Shown piece after piece: positions 1-10,925 of a stretch of 64,000 nt of DNA. The notes under the pieces are model-generated. The model did not search any database, was not told the DNA's origin, and saw nothing but the letters and a program-made list of their open reading frames with translations. How positions within the stretch are numbered: the stretch's first letter is position 1; the number at the start of each line of letters is the position of its first letter. Position numbers and translations under genes: made by a program. The DNA comes from an uncultured bacterium (lineage in GTDB: Bacteria > Myxococcota_A > Bradymonadia > UBA7976 > VGTA01): the NCBI GenBank assembly GCA_943788935.1, contig CALSSE010000002.1:56716-120715 (forward strand), given 5' to 3'.

Positions 1-2067
1 GCGCTCCTCTGTGGTGATTATCCGAAGTTAAATCGTCTACCTCCTCGAATGACTGACATCGCGACCGCTCAAGCTCATCAACGATGTCTTCCCCAATTCT
101 TAAGTGACCACGGGTATCAGACCGCTTATTTACAGCCGGCCCCGATGAGCTTCATGATGAAAGATCGCTTCATGAAGAAGATTGGGTTCCAAGTGAGCAA
201 AGGCGCAGACTTTTTCCATAAAGGATACAAGCGCGGAGGGTGGGGGATTGATGATCGAGCGTTTTTTGAGCAGAGCTTCAAGGTGTTCAAAGAGCTAGAA
301 GCGAAAGGGAAACCTTGGATGGCGGCCTTGATGACAGTGGGAACTCATCATCCACTGATCGTGCCGGGGACTTTTAGAAAAAAAACAAAAGAGACCAAGA
401 TGTCTCATGCGCTTCGCTATACCGACAAATATTTGAAAGCGCTCCTCGATCAAATGAGAAAAGAGGGGATGCTTGATCATACCCTCGTATTAATTACATC
501 TGATGAATCGAGGGGCTTTAAGAAGATCGGTGGAGTAACACGTACTCTTAGTCAAAATTGGAGTTTCTTGATCTCATTGGTACCTACCGGTGAACCTACA
601 CAGGTTACCGAACCTTATAATCAGAGTGATGTCGCGCTCTCGGTGATCGATTATGCGGGTTTGGGGTCGAAGAAGCATGACTTTATCGGGCGGAGCTTAT
701 TTCGTAAGTATGACACCCCTCGCGATCAGCCGATGTCGAACATCTTCTTTCATAAGTCATACTTGATCACTCCTGATCGTAAGTTAGCAATCTGCTCAGA
801 GGATTTAAGGAAATGTAGTTATTATCAGCGTAAAGATGATCGATTCTTCGGACCCGGCTGGACTAAGGTAGGTCAATATAATCAGCTGAAATATCAACTG
901 AGACGTTATGTCAACTGGAGCACAGCGGATCAGCAAGAACAGAGCTCTTTTAGACCTTTGATGAGCATGGTTACACTCGATAGAGGGCTCATTGAACTGA
1001 CCCAAGTGGTCGGTAAGAGGCAATGGGTCTTTGGAGGTCAATACCTCTCTGCTCCTCGGGGGAAGAGAGCTTCTGTAGAGGTTGATTTTGAACTTCAAGG
1101 TGACCCTCAAGCTCTCGTTAAGATCACCTCTCGTTTAGATCTAGAGCATAAGTATAAACATAAGCTCCCACCGGTCGCGGCGTTGAAAGTGGGGGATCGA
1201 TATCATCTCCGTTATACCTTCAGCAGAGATGACGCAATCAGGCAATTGGAGCATATCTTATGGGCATGGAGACTCAATTCAAAGCGTGCCCGATTGATCG
1301 TCCATAAAGCTGAAATTAAATTTGAAGACCTTGAAGAGGGCGCAGATGAGGACGCCGGTCTTGACAACGTTAAGCTCACCATATCCCGTCGAGTTGGCTC
1401 AAAGTGGCGACCTGTTAAACTCGCGAAAGATGCTGTCGTGTCTGTGCATCAAGACCCGGGCTACAGGATTAATCCTTGTATCAAGCGTACTTTGCGAGGA
1501 GAGCTTATCGCCGAGGGATGCCCCAAAGGCTATATCATATTAGGACCGCATCAGAGCGCTGTGTCGAAGAGCAAGTTGAACGCTCAATATGTTCTAGAAG
1601 GTCTAGACGGCGCAGGGGTGCTCAGCTCTAGCCTCTATGATATCAGCTCCCGAAAGCTCTTGGGGCGTACAGCAACATTCGACCTTAAAAAAGGAGAGAC
1701 GATTACGCTTAAAGTAGAGGCGATCACCGATAAAGATCTCCATAGTATAGAGTCACGACTACGAGTGAAGAAGCGACCAAGTAGCGAGGGCCCCCCCTTT
1801 AGATTTCGGGTGATCGAGGGCTCGCTTGGAGTCTCACCCACTGAAGAGTCTCTATCAGATCAGCCAGCTGATAAAGTAAAGGGTAAACCAAAGAGCAAAC
1901 TCAGAGGAAAGACTAAGAGCAAACTCAGAGGAAAGACTAAGAGCAAACTCAGAGGAAAGACTAAGAGCAAACTCAGAGGAAAGACTAAGAGCAAACTCAG
2001 AGGAAAGACTAAGAGCAAACTCAGAGGAAAGACTAAGAGCAAACCCAAGCGCAAACCCACCAAGTGA
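1..2067 (+). CDS. LTA synthase-like sulfatase/phosphotransferase, 5' truncated by window edge
   Basis: The frame is open from base 1, so the N-terminus (expected membrane segments and start of the catalytic domain) lies outside the window; the ATG at 49 is internal. The visible part resembles the extracellular alkaline-phosphatase/sulfatase fold of lipoteichoic-acid-synthase-like enzymes: a TVGTHHPL stretch followed by YTDKYLKALL and LVLITSDE. In LtaS the corresponding metal-binding motif is usually a D-H pair (TGDH); here the residue after Asp is Glu, so metal coordination may differ. Beyond the catalytic domain is an unassigned beta-rich region of about 350 residues, then a very basic Lys/Arg tail built of six perfect 8-residue repeats (KSKLRGKT), which might contact nucleic acid or anionic envelope polymers. 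Such enzymes usually transfer phosphoglycerol or phosphoethanolamine groups to envelope glycans; the substrate here is unknown. Confidence 0.7.
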   Translation, partial: ALLCGDYPKLNRLPPRMTDIATAQAHQRCLPQFLSDHGYQTAYLQPAPMSFMMKDRFMKKIGFQVSKGADFFHKGYKRGGWGIDDRAFFEQSFKVFKELEAKGKPWMAALMTVGTHHPLIVPGTFRKKTKETKMSHALRYTDKYLKALLDQMRKEGMLDHTLVLITSDESRGFKKIGGVTRTLSQNWSFLISLVPTGEPTQVTEPYNQSDVALSVIDYAGLGSKKHDFIGRSLFRKYDTPRDQPMSNIFFHKSYLITPDRKLAICSEDLRKCSYYQRKDDRFFGPGWTKVGQYNQLKYQLRRYVNWSTADQQEQSSFRPLMSMVTLDRGLIELTQVVGKRQWVFGGQYLSAPRGKRASVEVDFELQGDPQALVKITSRLDLEHKYKHKLPPVAALKVGDRYHLRYTFSRDDAIRQLEHILWAWRLNSKRARLIVHKAEIKFEDLEEGADEDAGLDNVKLTISRRVGSKWRPVKLAKDAVVSVHQDPGYRINPCIKRTLRGELIAEGCPKGYIILGPHQSAVSKSKLNAQYVLEGLDGAGVLSSSLYDISSRKLLGRTATFDLKKGETITLKVEAITDKDLHSIESRLRVKKRPSSEGPPFRFRVIEGSLGVSPTEESLSDQPADKVKGKPKSKLRGKTKSKLRGKTKSKLRGKTKSKLRGKTKSKLRGKTKSKLRGKTKSKPKRKPTK
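1891..2034 (+). repeat. 24-bp tandem repeat, six perfect units
   Basis: Six identical 24-bp units encode KSKLRGKT repeats in the C-terminal tail of the sulfatase-like protein, followed by a seventh degenerate unit. Perfect identity at synonymous sites indicates recent expansion. The length is a multiple of three, so the frame is preserved. Confidence 0.95.
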
Positions 2068-2145
2068 GGCTCATGAAAGAGAAACCCTAGCCTTCAGTAT
2101 ATAAGGCAGACTCTAAGCCTCTAATCGAGCGTTTTAATGAGTGCT

Positions 2146-3675
2146 TCAGGGACAAGAGCTCACTAAGTCTAAGCTGTAGGTTACCTCTGAGACAGGTTGA
2201 TAAGGATAGATGATGAGATTGATCGTCTGATCTTCACTCCCAATGTTTGTGTGGGTCACCTCTTCGGTGCCGGTGACCCCGGCAGAGACATCTTGCGATA
2301 TGATATCGCCGGGAAAAGTAAACTCTATATCGATATCGACAATATCACTGTCAAAGGTGACAGAAGCGGTGGTCGTCCCACCGGGACAGATAGAGACTGC
2401 ATAATAGTCAATGTCTGGCCCACAGAGACTGAGGACCTCATCATCGGTGATCAATCCGGTTAATAATGTAGATGTCGCCTCCTCTGATCGATCATTTGGT
2501 TCATAGAAGTCGTCTACACAGTCGGTCATCACCTCCACACAGCTGTTTGAGACGCAATCATAGCCTAGGTCACAATCAAAGTTCGCTTCACACTCCATAC
2601 ATTGCTCGTTGACACAACGAGGTGTAGAGAAGGGGCAGTCTAGGTCAATGAGGCACTCACGGTCGGTAGGTGTGACTCTATCTTGCAGACAATCGATGAG
2701 CTCCGAAGTACATGACTGATCGATACAGGCTGAATCTGTACACATGTTGACCTCAGTGCAAGAGACCAAGATAGCGAGCGCTACAGTAGCGGAAGAGGTC
2801 CCTCCGCTTACACAGCCTTGATTACAAGGATCGTCTCCCTCGGGGCACCCTTCGATACAGTTAATGACTTCGGAACAGCTTAGGCTATTGGGAGCGGGCG
2901 GGTTTGAGCCCGTCATCTCGGTACCTGCCATCTCAGTGCCCGCCATCTCAGTACCCGCCATCTCAGCGCCTGCCATCTCAGTGCCCGCCATCTCAGCGCC
3001 CGCCATCTCAGTCCGCCCCGCCATGGGTACATCTCCTTGCTCGCAACGGGCGAGCTCTGAGGCGCATTGCTGAGAGAGACAGCTGATCTCTGCTTCGCAG
3101 TTAGATCTGAGGTCACAGTTGATGAGTTCGTCAAGGGCGGTGACCCCCTCAAGACTTCCTTGATTCAGGCAGTTCTCTGTACAGGCGGGATCGCTGTTAC
3201 ACATCCCGAAACACTCAAGAATCCCTAGACAGCTTAATTCTTGAGTGGGCTCTGTACCAGCGGTCATTGTGCCGGCGGTCATTGTGCCGGCGGTCATTGT
3301 GCCGGCGGTCATGGTGCCGGCGGTCATTGTGCCGGCGGTCATTGTGCCGGCGGTCATGGTACCGGCGGTCATGGTACCGGCAGTCATGGTACCGGCAGTC
3401 ATGGTACCGGCAGTCATCGTACCGGCAGTCATCGTACCGGCAGTCATCACACCGGCGAGCTCATCGCCCCCTTGCGAAGAGTTACCCCCCTGATTGGCTT
3501 CTACCCCACCCATTGTCATCATCGTTCCCGCGTTGTCACCAAGTGAAGGAGAGGCGCCCATATCTCGAACACGCACCATTCTCTCTGGAAAACTAGGGAG
3601 GTCTCCTTGATCTTCGCAAGCGACGCTTAACAAGATGATCATGACACTCCAATAGGTAACAGAAGTCCTAGACAT
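2146..3675 (-). CDS. Secreted lipoprotein with AGTMT repeats, Cys-rich modules and PPC-like C-terminus
   Basis: The preferred start is the ATG at 3675, because AGGAG sits 6 bases upstream and the protein then begins with a compact lipoprotein signal peptide ending in LSVAC. An upstream ATG at 3711 would overlap the preceding gene's stop by 4 bp (ATGA) but adds 12 polar residues before the signal. After the lipid-anchored Cys come a polar linker, thirteen 5-residue AGTMT-type repeats, a Cys-rich module (LSCLGILECFGMC), a second repeat block (AEMAGTEMAG), a second similar Cys module, a third Cys-rich segment resembling secreted knot-like domains, and a C-terminal segment beginning DDFYEPNDRSEEA that resembles a prepeptidase C-terminal (PPC) beta domain. 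Probably an outer-membrane or surface lipoprotein. Its position just downstream of the giant MopE-repeat gene suggests co-expression. Function unknown. Confidence 0.75.
   Translation of the reverse strand: MSRTSVTYWSVMIILLSVACEDQGDLPSFPERMVRVRDMGASPSLGDNAGTMMTMGGVEANQGGNSSQGGDELAGVMTAGTMTAGTMTAGTMTAGTMTAGTMTAGTMTAGTMTAGTMTAGTMTAGTMTAGTMTAGTMTAGTEPTQELSCLGILECFGMCNSDPACTENCLNQGSLEGVTALDELINCDLRSNCEAEISCLSQQCASELARCEQGDVPMAGRTEMAGAEMAGTEMAGAEMAGTEMAGTEMAGTEMTGSNPPAPNSLSCSEVINCIEGCPEGDDPCNQGCVSGGTSSATVALAILVSCTEVNMCTDSACIDQSCTSELIDCLQDRVTPTDRECLIDLDCPFSTPRCVNEQCMECEANFDCDLGYDCVSNSCVEVMTDCVDDFYEPNDRSEEATSTLLTGLITDDEVLSLCGPDIDYYAVSICPGGTTTASVTFDSDIVDIDIEFTFPGDIISQDVSAGVTGTEEVTHTNIGSEDQTINLIIYPYQPVSEVTYSLDLVSSCP
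2911..3024 (-). repeat. 15-bp tandem repeats encoding TEMAG/AEMAG
   Basis: About seven imperfect 15-bp units encode MAGTE/MAGAE in the linker between the two Cys-rich modules of the lipoprotein. The imperfection suggests an older array than the one at 3254-3448. Confidence 0.85.
3254..3448 (-). repeat. 15-bp tandem repeat, 13 units encoding AGTMT
   Basis: Thirteen 15-bp units with only a few single-base variants encode AGTMT directly after the lipoprotein signal region. Variants run in blocks along the array (gtgccggcggtcatt, then gtaccggcagtcat), as expected from stepwise local duplication. The unspaced units rule out a CRISPR array. Confidence 0.95.
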
Positions 3676-3707
3676 AGTTCTCTCCTGAGTATTTTGCGCT
3701 GAACGGT

Positions 3708-6700
3708 TCATCTTGAAAAGAGTAGCTGATTACAACGACCCACAAAAGCCTCATTGAAATCAACTCGTGACCATTTGGTGATCGTTAGTCCGTCAGACGA
3801 TTCTTGGTTCATTATTTCTCCACAGTGTACAGGTCTCCCCTGAAAACTCTGCGCGGTACATGATTGTTGTGTAATCGGCGTGCTGCCAGTAATGGGTGTG
3901 CAGCGTGATTCGCCATTAACAGGATTTTTAATCATACCCACTCTGAAATTAAGACTCGACATGACCTGATTAAGTCGCTGAATCTCTTCACTCTCTGTGT
4001 CAGAGTTTGGTTGAACCCGACAGGTAAAGGCTAAATGCAGCTCGGTATAACTCTCTGAAATGACATAAGATTGCTCTTGAGTATAGGTGCTTAGGTTACA
4101 GCGTTCACTGCTCTCTAAGTCGTCGCTATTGATGCAAGTCCAAGGATCGAGAGACGGTTCGCGAGGTCCCCAGATTACCGCGGTTTTGCAGTGAAGGTCG
4201 ATCCACTCACTCCACCCCGTCAAGTTGGGGTCGCACACCAAGCGAGGTAGGAGGCGATCGGCGCTGTCTTGAGCATCTGAGTAGAGAGGGGACAGCGATG
4301 TCTCATTAATACTAACCGCATTTAACCCGATAAATGAACCGTTGCTTGATGCTCTAAAGTTAACTTGATCAGAGATGATCACTTGATTGGCCTGCCCAAA
4401 GTCTTGTCGGGTATGGGTGAGCCAAGTTTCACAGGCATTGACGATCGCTTCACCGCATACGTTACCTTCATCGATGACGTCATCACAGTCATTATCAATG
4501 GAGTCACAAGCCTCTTGTAGCTCACAATCACAGCTAGCCTCTCCCTCATCGACTTGACCATCACAGTCATCATCAAGCATGTTGCAATAGACCTCCTCCT
4601 CTTGACAGCATAAAGATTCCCCTGCTGATACATTGGGGATGATCTCGCAATCACAGAGTCCTGGTTCAGGACCATCCCCAAAGTTGTCTTCACAGCGATC
4701 TTCTCTGCACTGACCGTCGACACAGTTGACGACGCTGTTAGGAAAGAGAGTATCGCAACGCTGTTCGCAGCCACCGCAATGATTTGGGTCGTTAGTCACC
4801 AACTCATCGATTTGACCGTCACAGTCATTATCTTCCCCATCGCACACCTCAGGCTCACTGATCGCTTGACAGCTCTCAACGAGCTCACCCAAGCGACACT
4901 CGGTCAGACCTTCGGAGCGACCACAAGAGACGAGCTCATCACAATTGATCGGCGAGGGTGTAAAGTCTTCGTCTATGAATCCATCACAGTCGTTGTCAAT
5001 CCCATCACACACATAAGCAGCTGAGACGGTCTCTGTAGTGACTTGTTCTCCAAGATAGGTCATCGGCTCTCTTCGACAAGTGTTGACCATACTCCCAACT
5101 TCGCAGAATTGTACACCTGTGACGCCACACCACATACCTGTTATTCTCCCCTCGGCATCACAATCGATCAAAGCTCGCTCTATCTCATCAACAAGTCCGT
5201 TCTGATTATCATCGATTCGATTACACATCTCGGTGTTATTGGGATTCGACAAGTCATTACAGAATAGTCGGGTGGGGTCACTCAGATCACACGCATATAA
5301 CCCATTAGGGATATTTCCCTGGGGAGTACTGCAAGGCTCATCAATCAACTCAAAACCGTTGTTATTATCTCCATCACAATCGCTGTCGAGTGTATCGCCA
5401 CAGCGCTCAAGTTCAGGCGCTATGAGCTCGGCATCACAATATTTATCTCCCTCTTCGTTGACCCTATACTGACCATAGGATTCACACTCTCCTCGATTCT
5501 CATTGAGGACACATACACCTTGGAGCGCCTCGTCGACCACCCCATCGCAATCATTATCGAGTCCATCACTCTCTGCCTCTAAGAGCTGTTCGGTCGGCGC
5601 GAGGTCATATTGACAGTCTCCAATTCCATCTCGGAAGTCGATCGTCAGCTTCTCTCCGCCGAAGCGCTGCTCTCGACTATCGAGCTTGAGAATACAAGCA
5701 TCAAGCTCAATGCAACGTTGATCAATAGAGTTGGGAAGGGTCGCACATGAGACCCCCGGTTGGTCACCGGTGAATATTAAGGTCGCCCTCACTCGTTGAT
5801 CAACATCTATTTCGGCGCTCGGAGACTCAGCGAGCCTTAACCTTTGATCTACCCCCCAGGCGATTGGGAGACTCTCGGTTAACTCTCCATCGAGTGAGAG
5901 CTGGAAGCAGCCAGCGAAGTCTCCTTCGGCTCTAGCTTCAAAGAGCATATTCTGACAGCCACCGGGATCGGGAGAGAGGCAAGCGTCTAGCTTTAGTTGA
6001 AGTTCGGGCGACTGTGGAGAGCCTTGGCAGCCTATTGATAGAATCGAGATGCAGAGCAGGATCGACAGTCGATTAAGCCTAGAGTTGTTCGATAAGCTAT
6101 TTTTTATTGATGCCCTTCGAGACTTTAGCAGGGAGATAAGTAATAAAAAGAGCACGGAGAGCGGTTTGAGGTGACTAGAGCTTGATTGACAGCCACTCTC
6201 TTCTTGACTTGGAGCGTCCACTCCTAGGTCAAAATAGTTGATCGGCGCCTCTCCAAAATCTTGGAGAGAGCCGTTTGAGCTTGTCCCAGCGACTCCGGCG
6301 TCCATTGGCTCCATCACCATTGCCCCTGCGGTGGTCCCGCTCGCTTCGGCTCCCCCCATCTCATCTCCGGCGCTCTCTCCTCCGGCGCTCTCTTCTCCGG
6401 CGCTCTCTCCTCCAACGCTCTCTCCTCCAGCGCTCTCTAAATCATCTAAGACACATTCAGCTCTTCCGGTGGTGTAGTCACACCGTTGACCAAAAGGGCA
6501 CTCTATACGATCGCAGGGATTATCACGACATTGACCTTCAATGCATGCTCTACCAGGCCCACAGAGGACTCCAGCACATGGGTCTCGTCTACACTGACCA
6601 TCTAGACATACCTGGCCGTTGAGGCAATCCACATCAAAACAAGGGTTGGGGATGCAGGATCCATCGGCACAGAGCTCTCCGCGACGACAGGCAACGAAGG

Positions 6701-9700
6701 CGCATGATTGACCACACTCAGCAACCGCTTGACCATTACCATCCTCATAGAGACGACAGAACTCACCCTCTTGGCAGTCACGTTCGTCACAAGGGTCAGC
6801 GACACACTCATTTTGTGAGCAGAATTCACCATCCCCACAGCCTGATTCATAGCAAGTGTTGCCGACACATCTACCCTCGCGACAGATAGAACCATTGGTG
6901 CAGACAACGTCCACACAGAGATCTACACACCGTCCATTTAGACAAGAGAGACCATTCATACAGGCGGTTGCTTCACAGGTAGGGACACACCCCCCATCGA
7001 GACATAAAGTACCTTGGTCAGTGCATTCATCATTGTCACATTCGGAGACACAACGGCTCAGTACGCAGACTTGGTCTTCCTCACATAGATCTCCTTCATC
7101 GACCACCCCATCACAGTCATTATCAGATCCATTACAACTCTCAACGGGTCGCTCATCACACAGACCACAGGCGTTACGTAACCCCTCATCTATCGTTCCG
7201 TCACAGTCATCATCGATACCATCACAGAGCTCCTCTTGAGGTGAATAGACATCGGCACAAATCACCGCTCCATCGATACAGGCGGTGACTCCCTCAGCGC
7301 ATCTGCCGCTGAAAAGGGTAGAGCAAGATTCTGGTGAGATGAGGTCGCCTTCATCTATTGATCCATCGCAGTCATTATCTAAGCCATCACATCGCTCTTG
7401 ATAGGGACGAGTGATCTCTTGACAGCTCAGGCCATCGGGTGTGCAAGTCCAGTTCCCCTCGGCACATACCCCGAGTCTTCCGGTGTCACAGAGACCTAAT
7501 ACTGAGGCGGTCTCTTCATCGCTCACTCCGTCACAATCATTATCGAGTCCATCACAGCTCTCTTCAACCGGCGTGGTCTCGCTGAGACAAGAGATTGCGC
7601 CCTCGGTACATATCGTCCGGCCAACCCCACATACTCCTCTCTGATCAGGGACTCGACAGGCGAGCCCTCCATCGGGGTCTCCTTCATCAATGGCATCGTC
7701 ACAGTCATTATCAACACCGTCACAACGCTCTCTACCCGGCGGGACATCTGAGACGCAAGCGAGGGATCCATCAAGACATTGATAGCGACCGAGAGAGCAG
7801 AGACCACTTTGCTCTGTATCGCAGCGTAGCCCAACCTCATTAACCGCTTCATCGGTTCGTCCATCGCAATCATTATCGAGGCCATCACATCCATCTTGCC
7901 CCTCGGTAGGCTCATTGATCGATGAACAGATCACCGCGCCTTGTGTACATCGTTGCACACCGACGCTGCAAGCGCCGAGTTCACCAGTATCACAATCGCC
8001 TCCTAAGCCGAGTTCTCCCTCGTCTATGAGTCCATCACAATCATTATCAAGTCCGTCACACCGCTCGTCTATTGGCTGATTCACTGTGAGGCAAGAGAGC
8101 TCACCATCAAGACATTGACGAACGCCCACTCCGCATACACCGAGCCCTCCTGTTGGGCAACGCTGTCCAACCTCGATCAAGCCCTCATCAACCGCTCCAT
8201 CGCAGTCATTATCTTGGCGGTCACAGACCTCTACTCTCGATCGGCTTTGCGGTAAACAGTTGAGTTCACCATCGATACAGGTGCTCTCTCCTAGGGCGCA
8301 AGCACCAAGAACACCTTCGATAAGGCAACTCTCTCCACTCCCTACGCTCTGTTCATCGACCGAACCATCACAGTCATTGTCGAGCCTATCACAGAGCTCT
8401 TCTGTATCGGTGACATCATTAAGCCCTAATAACTCTTTACAGATGAATTCTCCACTCTGACAGCTTAATAATCCTGTTGAGCACACTCCTGGGAGCCCCG
8501 TGACACAGTCGAGTTGAAATAGGTCTTGGTCTTCGTCTATGAGTCCATCACAATCATCATCAATCGAATTACAGCTCTCGGGAGAAGTACTGGTCAAAGC
8601 GGGGTTATCACAACGTAATGCCCCTAAAGCACAGATAACAACGCCTTCCCCACAATCGGTTTGACAGCTCTCACCGACCTCTGGGACTTCGGGTGATGAA
8701 CTCACGACATCTTCATCTGTTGATGCATCACAATCGTTGTCTAGGCCATCACACACTTCGACTTGCGGTTGAGCTTGAAGAGGTGTGCAGAGCACCGCCC
8801 CTTGTTCACAACGTGTAAGCCCTACAGCGCAACGCCCAAAAGCCCCCTCGATACTACAAGGGAGCTCTGCACCTGGCGCACCTTCATCAACGGCCCCATC
8901 ACAATCATTGTCTAAACCATCACAGAGCTCTAGTCCGGGCTCAATGACTCTAGAACAGATTAAGCCACCGTTGACACACTGGGTACGCCCCTCAGAGCAT
9001 TGACCAAGATTATTGGTTTGGCAGGGCTCTCCCCCTCCAGGATTACCTTCATCGGTGCTACCGTCACAATTATTGTCTAAACCATCACAGGTCTCCGGAG
9101 AAGGGAAGGTAGACTGTATGCAACTCAAAGCGCCTGCATCAGAACATCGAGTAAAGCCCACTGCACATTGTCCGAGTTCTCCCGTCTGACATCGCTGTGA
9201 GCCTTCGGGATCATTCTCATCGACGCGGCTATCACAGTCATTGTCGATATCGTCACAGCTCTCTACGCTAGGAGGCACTTGTTGCTCGCAGAAGGTGATC
9301 CCCTGTACACAACGAGTGAGCCCTAGAGAGCAGCTCCCGACTTCACCTGTGGCGCATTGTTGGCCACCTTCGATGGTATCTTCATCGATATTACCATCGC
9401 AGTCATTGTCACGCCCATCGCATACCTCTTGATCTAGTTCGACACAATTGTCTTCGTCACATAGATCACCAAGTCCATCATTATCCTCATCGGACTGATC
9501 AACATTGGAGAACGCGGGACAGTTATCGCAGAGGTCACCAATGCCATCTTGATCTTGATCGAGCTGCTGAGGGTTGGCGCGCTGTGGGCAAAGGTCTGCG
9601 AGTTGGCAAACTCCATCGTTATCGAAAAAATGATCAGCGCAGCTAGCGAAGCTATTGCTCAATATGAGAGAGGCATAAGAGACTGCTCGACCTGTAGAAG

Positions 9701-10802
9701 TGCAGCCGCGAGTATCATCACAGCGCCAGGAGCCATTGGCTTCTTGGGTGGTGATCAGGCTGTACTTAAGGTCATAGAGCCAGCTTGGGTCTTCCGCTGG
9801 ATAACCATCGGTCGCAGGAACTCTGACACCACCAATATCATCGGCGCTGATCAATCCCTCTTCTAAAGCACCTTCAGCGGGTAGCCGATACGCTTTAAGC
9901 GCTCGACTTAAGTGCCAAGCATACTCCCAATAGAGGTTTACATCACCGAGAGGAACCTCATCAATCGCATAATGATCCCTCAGCCAAACTAAGAGCCCTT
10001 GCACTCTGGCGTCAGTGAGCTCAGCCTCGATGAAACTTAGAGAGGCAAGAGTCGCCGCGCTACTCACCGAATTGGGGGCGCTCGTCATCTGAGTACACCC
10101 ACGAAAGAGGGCACCACCATCTAAGGCGATAAGGTTCTCTATGAAGGCGTCCGCTCGTTGACTATAATCGCCTTGAGGTGAAAAAGTCGCGGTAGAAGCG
10201 CTCAATGCGCCAAGAGCCTCTACGGTTGCATAGGCGTCTCCATCATTGAGCGCGACTGTAGTGTTCCAGCCACCGGTATTACAAACGTCATCAGCGGGGT
10301 CAAGTGGTGGCCCCTGTCTTCCCTTAATCGCGTTGATTCCATTAGAGATTGCCTGCTCAACGCTAGTCACAGAACCCACAAAGTTAGGGCCTCCTGTTGA
10401 TCGAAAGAGAGAAAGAAAGGCGAGGGCATAGCTCGTTCTAAAGCTCTGTCCACCAGTCCCTGTTCTCAATGGGGCATGTCTAGAGATTATATAAAAGACC
10501 ATGGATCGTAGCATCTCTTGGTCTTCTAGAGGAGCGAACCGATAGCCTATGTAGCCCGAGTTTAGATCATTACTTTGTCGCTGAGAGAGTATCGCTAACC
10601 CACCGAGCGCGGTATTCCAACCTCCAAAGTTCCCAGCGTTGGTGTTCACTTTAATCCAAGAGATCGCTCGCTGATTTGCCTCGTAGACAGCGTCTTCAAA
10701 TAGTGATCTCTCGGCGAATGCGGCTCTCGAGAACATTCCCATTCCGCTGAGCATTATAACAAATATAGTATATTTGATTTTGACATACTGCATAAGTGCC
10801 AT
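3708..10802 (-). CDS. Giant secreted MopE-repeat protein with N-terminal prenyltransferase-like toroid; possibly two fused proteins
   Basis: About 2,360 residues. The start is uncertain: ATGs at 10802 and 10793 and a TTG at 10820 all lead into a signal peptide ending near SRAAFA. Order: (1) about 370 residues resembling the alpha/alpha-toroid of the prenyltransferase/squalene-cyclase repeat superfamily ([22 protein letters not shown]); (2) thrombospondin type-3 Ca-binding repeats ([12 protein letters not shown]); (3) 15 MopE-type repeats, consensus CDGxDNDCDGxxDE, each followed by a Cys-containing spacer; (4) EGF-like Cys-rich repeats; (5) a low-complexity linker; (6) near residue 1543 a Cys, a hydrophobic stretch and KSRR, like a MYXO-CTERM sorting tail; (7) straight afterwards a lipobox-like SILSIGC near residue 1597; (8) seven more MopE repeats and a C-terminal domain of unknown fold. 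MopE repeats are associated with metal or Ca2+ binding in secreted proteins. Likely cell-surface; role unknown. Confidence 0.8.
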   Translation of the reverse strand: MALMQYVKIKYTIFVIMLSGMGMFSRAAFAERSLFEDAVYEANQRAISWIKVNTNAGNFGGWNTALGGLAILSQRQSNDLNSGYIGYRFAPLEDQEMLRSMVFYIISRHAPLRTGTGGQSFRTSYALAFLSLFRSTGGPNFVGSVTSVEQAISNGINAIKGRQGPPLDPADDVCNTGGWNTTVALNDGDAYATVEALGALSASTATFSPQGDYSQRADAFIENLIALDGGALFRGCTQMTSAPNSVSSAATLASLSFIEAELTDARVQGLLVWLRDHYAIDEVPLGDVNLYWEYAWHLSRALKAYRLPAEGALEEGLISADDIGGVRVPATDGYPAEDPSWLYDLKYSLITTQEANGSWRCDDTRGCTSTGRAVSYASLILSNSFASCADHFFDNDGVCQLADLCPQRANPQQLDQDQDGIGDLCDNCPAFSNVDQSDEDNDGLGDLCDEDNCVELDQEVCDGRDNDCDGNIDEDTIEGGQQCATGEVGSCSLGLTRCVQGITFCEQQVPPSVESCDDIDNDCDSRVDENDPEGSQRCQTGELGQCAVGFTRCSDAGALSCIQSTFPSPETCDGLDNNCDGSTDEGNPGGGEPCQTNNLGQCSEGRTQCVNGGLICSRVIEPGLELCDGLDNDCDGAVDEGAPGAELPCSIEGAFGRCAVGLTRCEQGAVLCTPLQAQPQVEVCDGLDNDCDASTDEDVVSSSPEVPEVGESCQTDCGEGVVICALGALRCDNPALTSTSPESCNSIDDDCDGLIDEDQDLFQLDCVTGLPGVCSTGLLSCQSGEFICKELLGLNDVTDTEELCDRLDNDCDGSVDEQSVGSGESCLIEGVLGACALGESTCIDGELNCLPQSRSRVEVCDRQDNDCDGAVDEGLIEVGQRCPTGGLGVCGVGVRQCLDGELSCLTVNQPIDERCDGLDNDCDGLIDEGELGLGGDCDTGELGACSVGVQRCTQGAVICSSINEPTEGQDGCDGLDNDCDGRTDEAVNEVGLRCDTEQSGLCSLGRYQCLDGSLACVSDVPPGRERCDGVDNDCDDAIDEGDPDGGLACRVPDQRGVCGVGRTICTEGAISCLSETTPVEESCDGLDNDCDGVSDEETASVLGLCDTGRLGVCAEGNWTCTPDGLSCQEITRPYQERCDGLDNDCDGSIDEGDLISPESCSTLFSGRCAEGVTACIDGAVICADVYSPQEELCDGIDDDCDGTIDEGLRNACGLCDERPVESCNGSDNDCDGVVDEGDLCEEDQVCVLSRCVSECDNDECTDQGTLCLDGGCVPTCEATACMNGLSCLNGRCVDLCVDVVCTNGSICREGRCVGNTCYESGCGDGEFCSQNECVADPCDERDCQEGEFCRLYEDGNGQAVAECGQSCAFVACRRGELCADGSCIPNPCFDVDCLNGQVCLDGQCRRDPCAGVLCGPGRACIEGQCRDNPCDRIECPFGQRCDYTTGRAECVLDDLESAGGESVGGESAGEESAGGESAGDEMGGAEASGTTAGAMVMEPMDAGVAGTSSNGSLQDFGEAPINYFDLGVDAPSQEESGCQSSSSHLKPLSVLFLLLISLLKSRRASIKNSLSNNSRLNRLSILLCISILSIGCQGSPQSPELQLKLDACLSPDPGGCQNMLFEARAEGDFAGCFQLSLDGELTESLPIAWGVDQRLRLAESPSAEIDVDQRVRATLIFTGDQPGVSCATLPNSIDQRCIELDACILKLDSREQRFGGEKLTIDFRDGIGDCQYDLAPTEQLLEAESDGLDNDCDGVVDEALQGVCVLNENRGECESYGQYRVNEEGDKYCDAELIAPELERCGDTLDSDCDGDNNNGFELIDEPCSTPQGNIPNGLYACDLSDPTRLFCNDLSNPNNTEMCNRIDDNQNGLVDEIERALIDCDAEGRITGMWCGVTGVQFCEVGSMVNTCRREPMTYLGEQVTTETVSAAYVCDGIDNDCDGFIDEDFTPSPINCDELVSCGRSEGLTECRLGELVESCQAISEPEVCDGEDNDCDGQIDELVTNDPNHCGGCEQRCDTLFPNSVVNCVDGQCREDRCEDNFGDGPEPGLCDCEIIPNVSAGESLCCQEEEVYCNMLDDDCDGQVDEGEASCDCELQEACDSIDNDCDDVIDEGNVCGEAIVNACETWLTHTRQDFGQANQVIISDQVNFRASSNGSFIGLNAVSINETSLSPLYSDAQDSADRLLPRLVCDPNLTGWSEWIDLHCKTAVIWGPREPSLDPWTCINSDDLESSERCNLSTYTQEQSYVISESYTELHLAFTCRVQPNSDTESEEIQRLNQVMSSLNFRVGMIKNPVNGESRCTPITGSTPITQQSCTAQSFQGRPVHCGEIMNQESSDGLTITKWSRVDFNEAFVGRCNQLLFSR

Positions 10803-10925
10803 TGGCCTTGTAATAATCAAACGGGGGTAAGGTCTATAAAGAATGACTAATGTAATGCACAGATGGGTTTGACCCCTATGCGCACGATATCAATACTTAC
10901 ATCCTTGTCCCGATGGGTGGTTAGC

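Noticed and set aside
3254..3448. Possible CRISPR array
   Set aside because: The units are 15 bp and directly adjacent, with no unique spacers, and they lie in a coding frame.
3241..3546. Long open frames on the plus strand across the AGTMT repeat region
   Set aside because: They arise because a 15-bp repeat is open in every frame. The minus-strand frame has the signal peptide, ribosome site and conserved Cys modules.
4379..9866. Numerous plus- and minus-strand open frames inside the MopE-repeat gene
   Set aside because: They are shadows of the repeated Cys/Asp codons; none has a signal peptide, a recognisable domain or a ribosome site.
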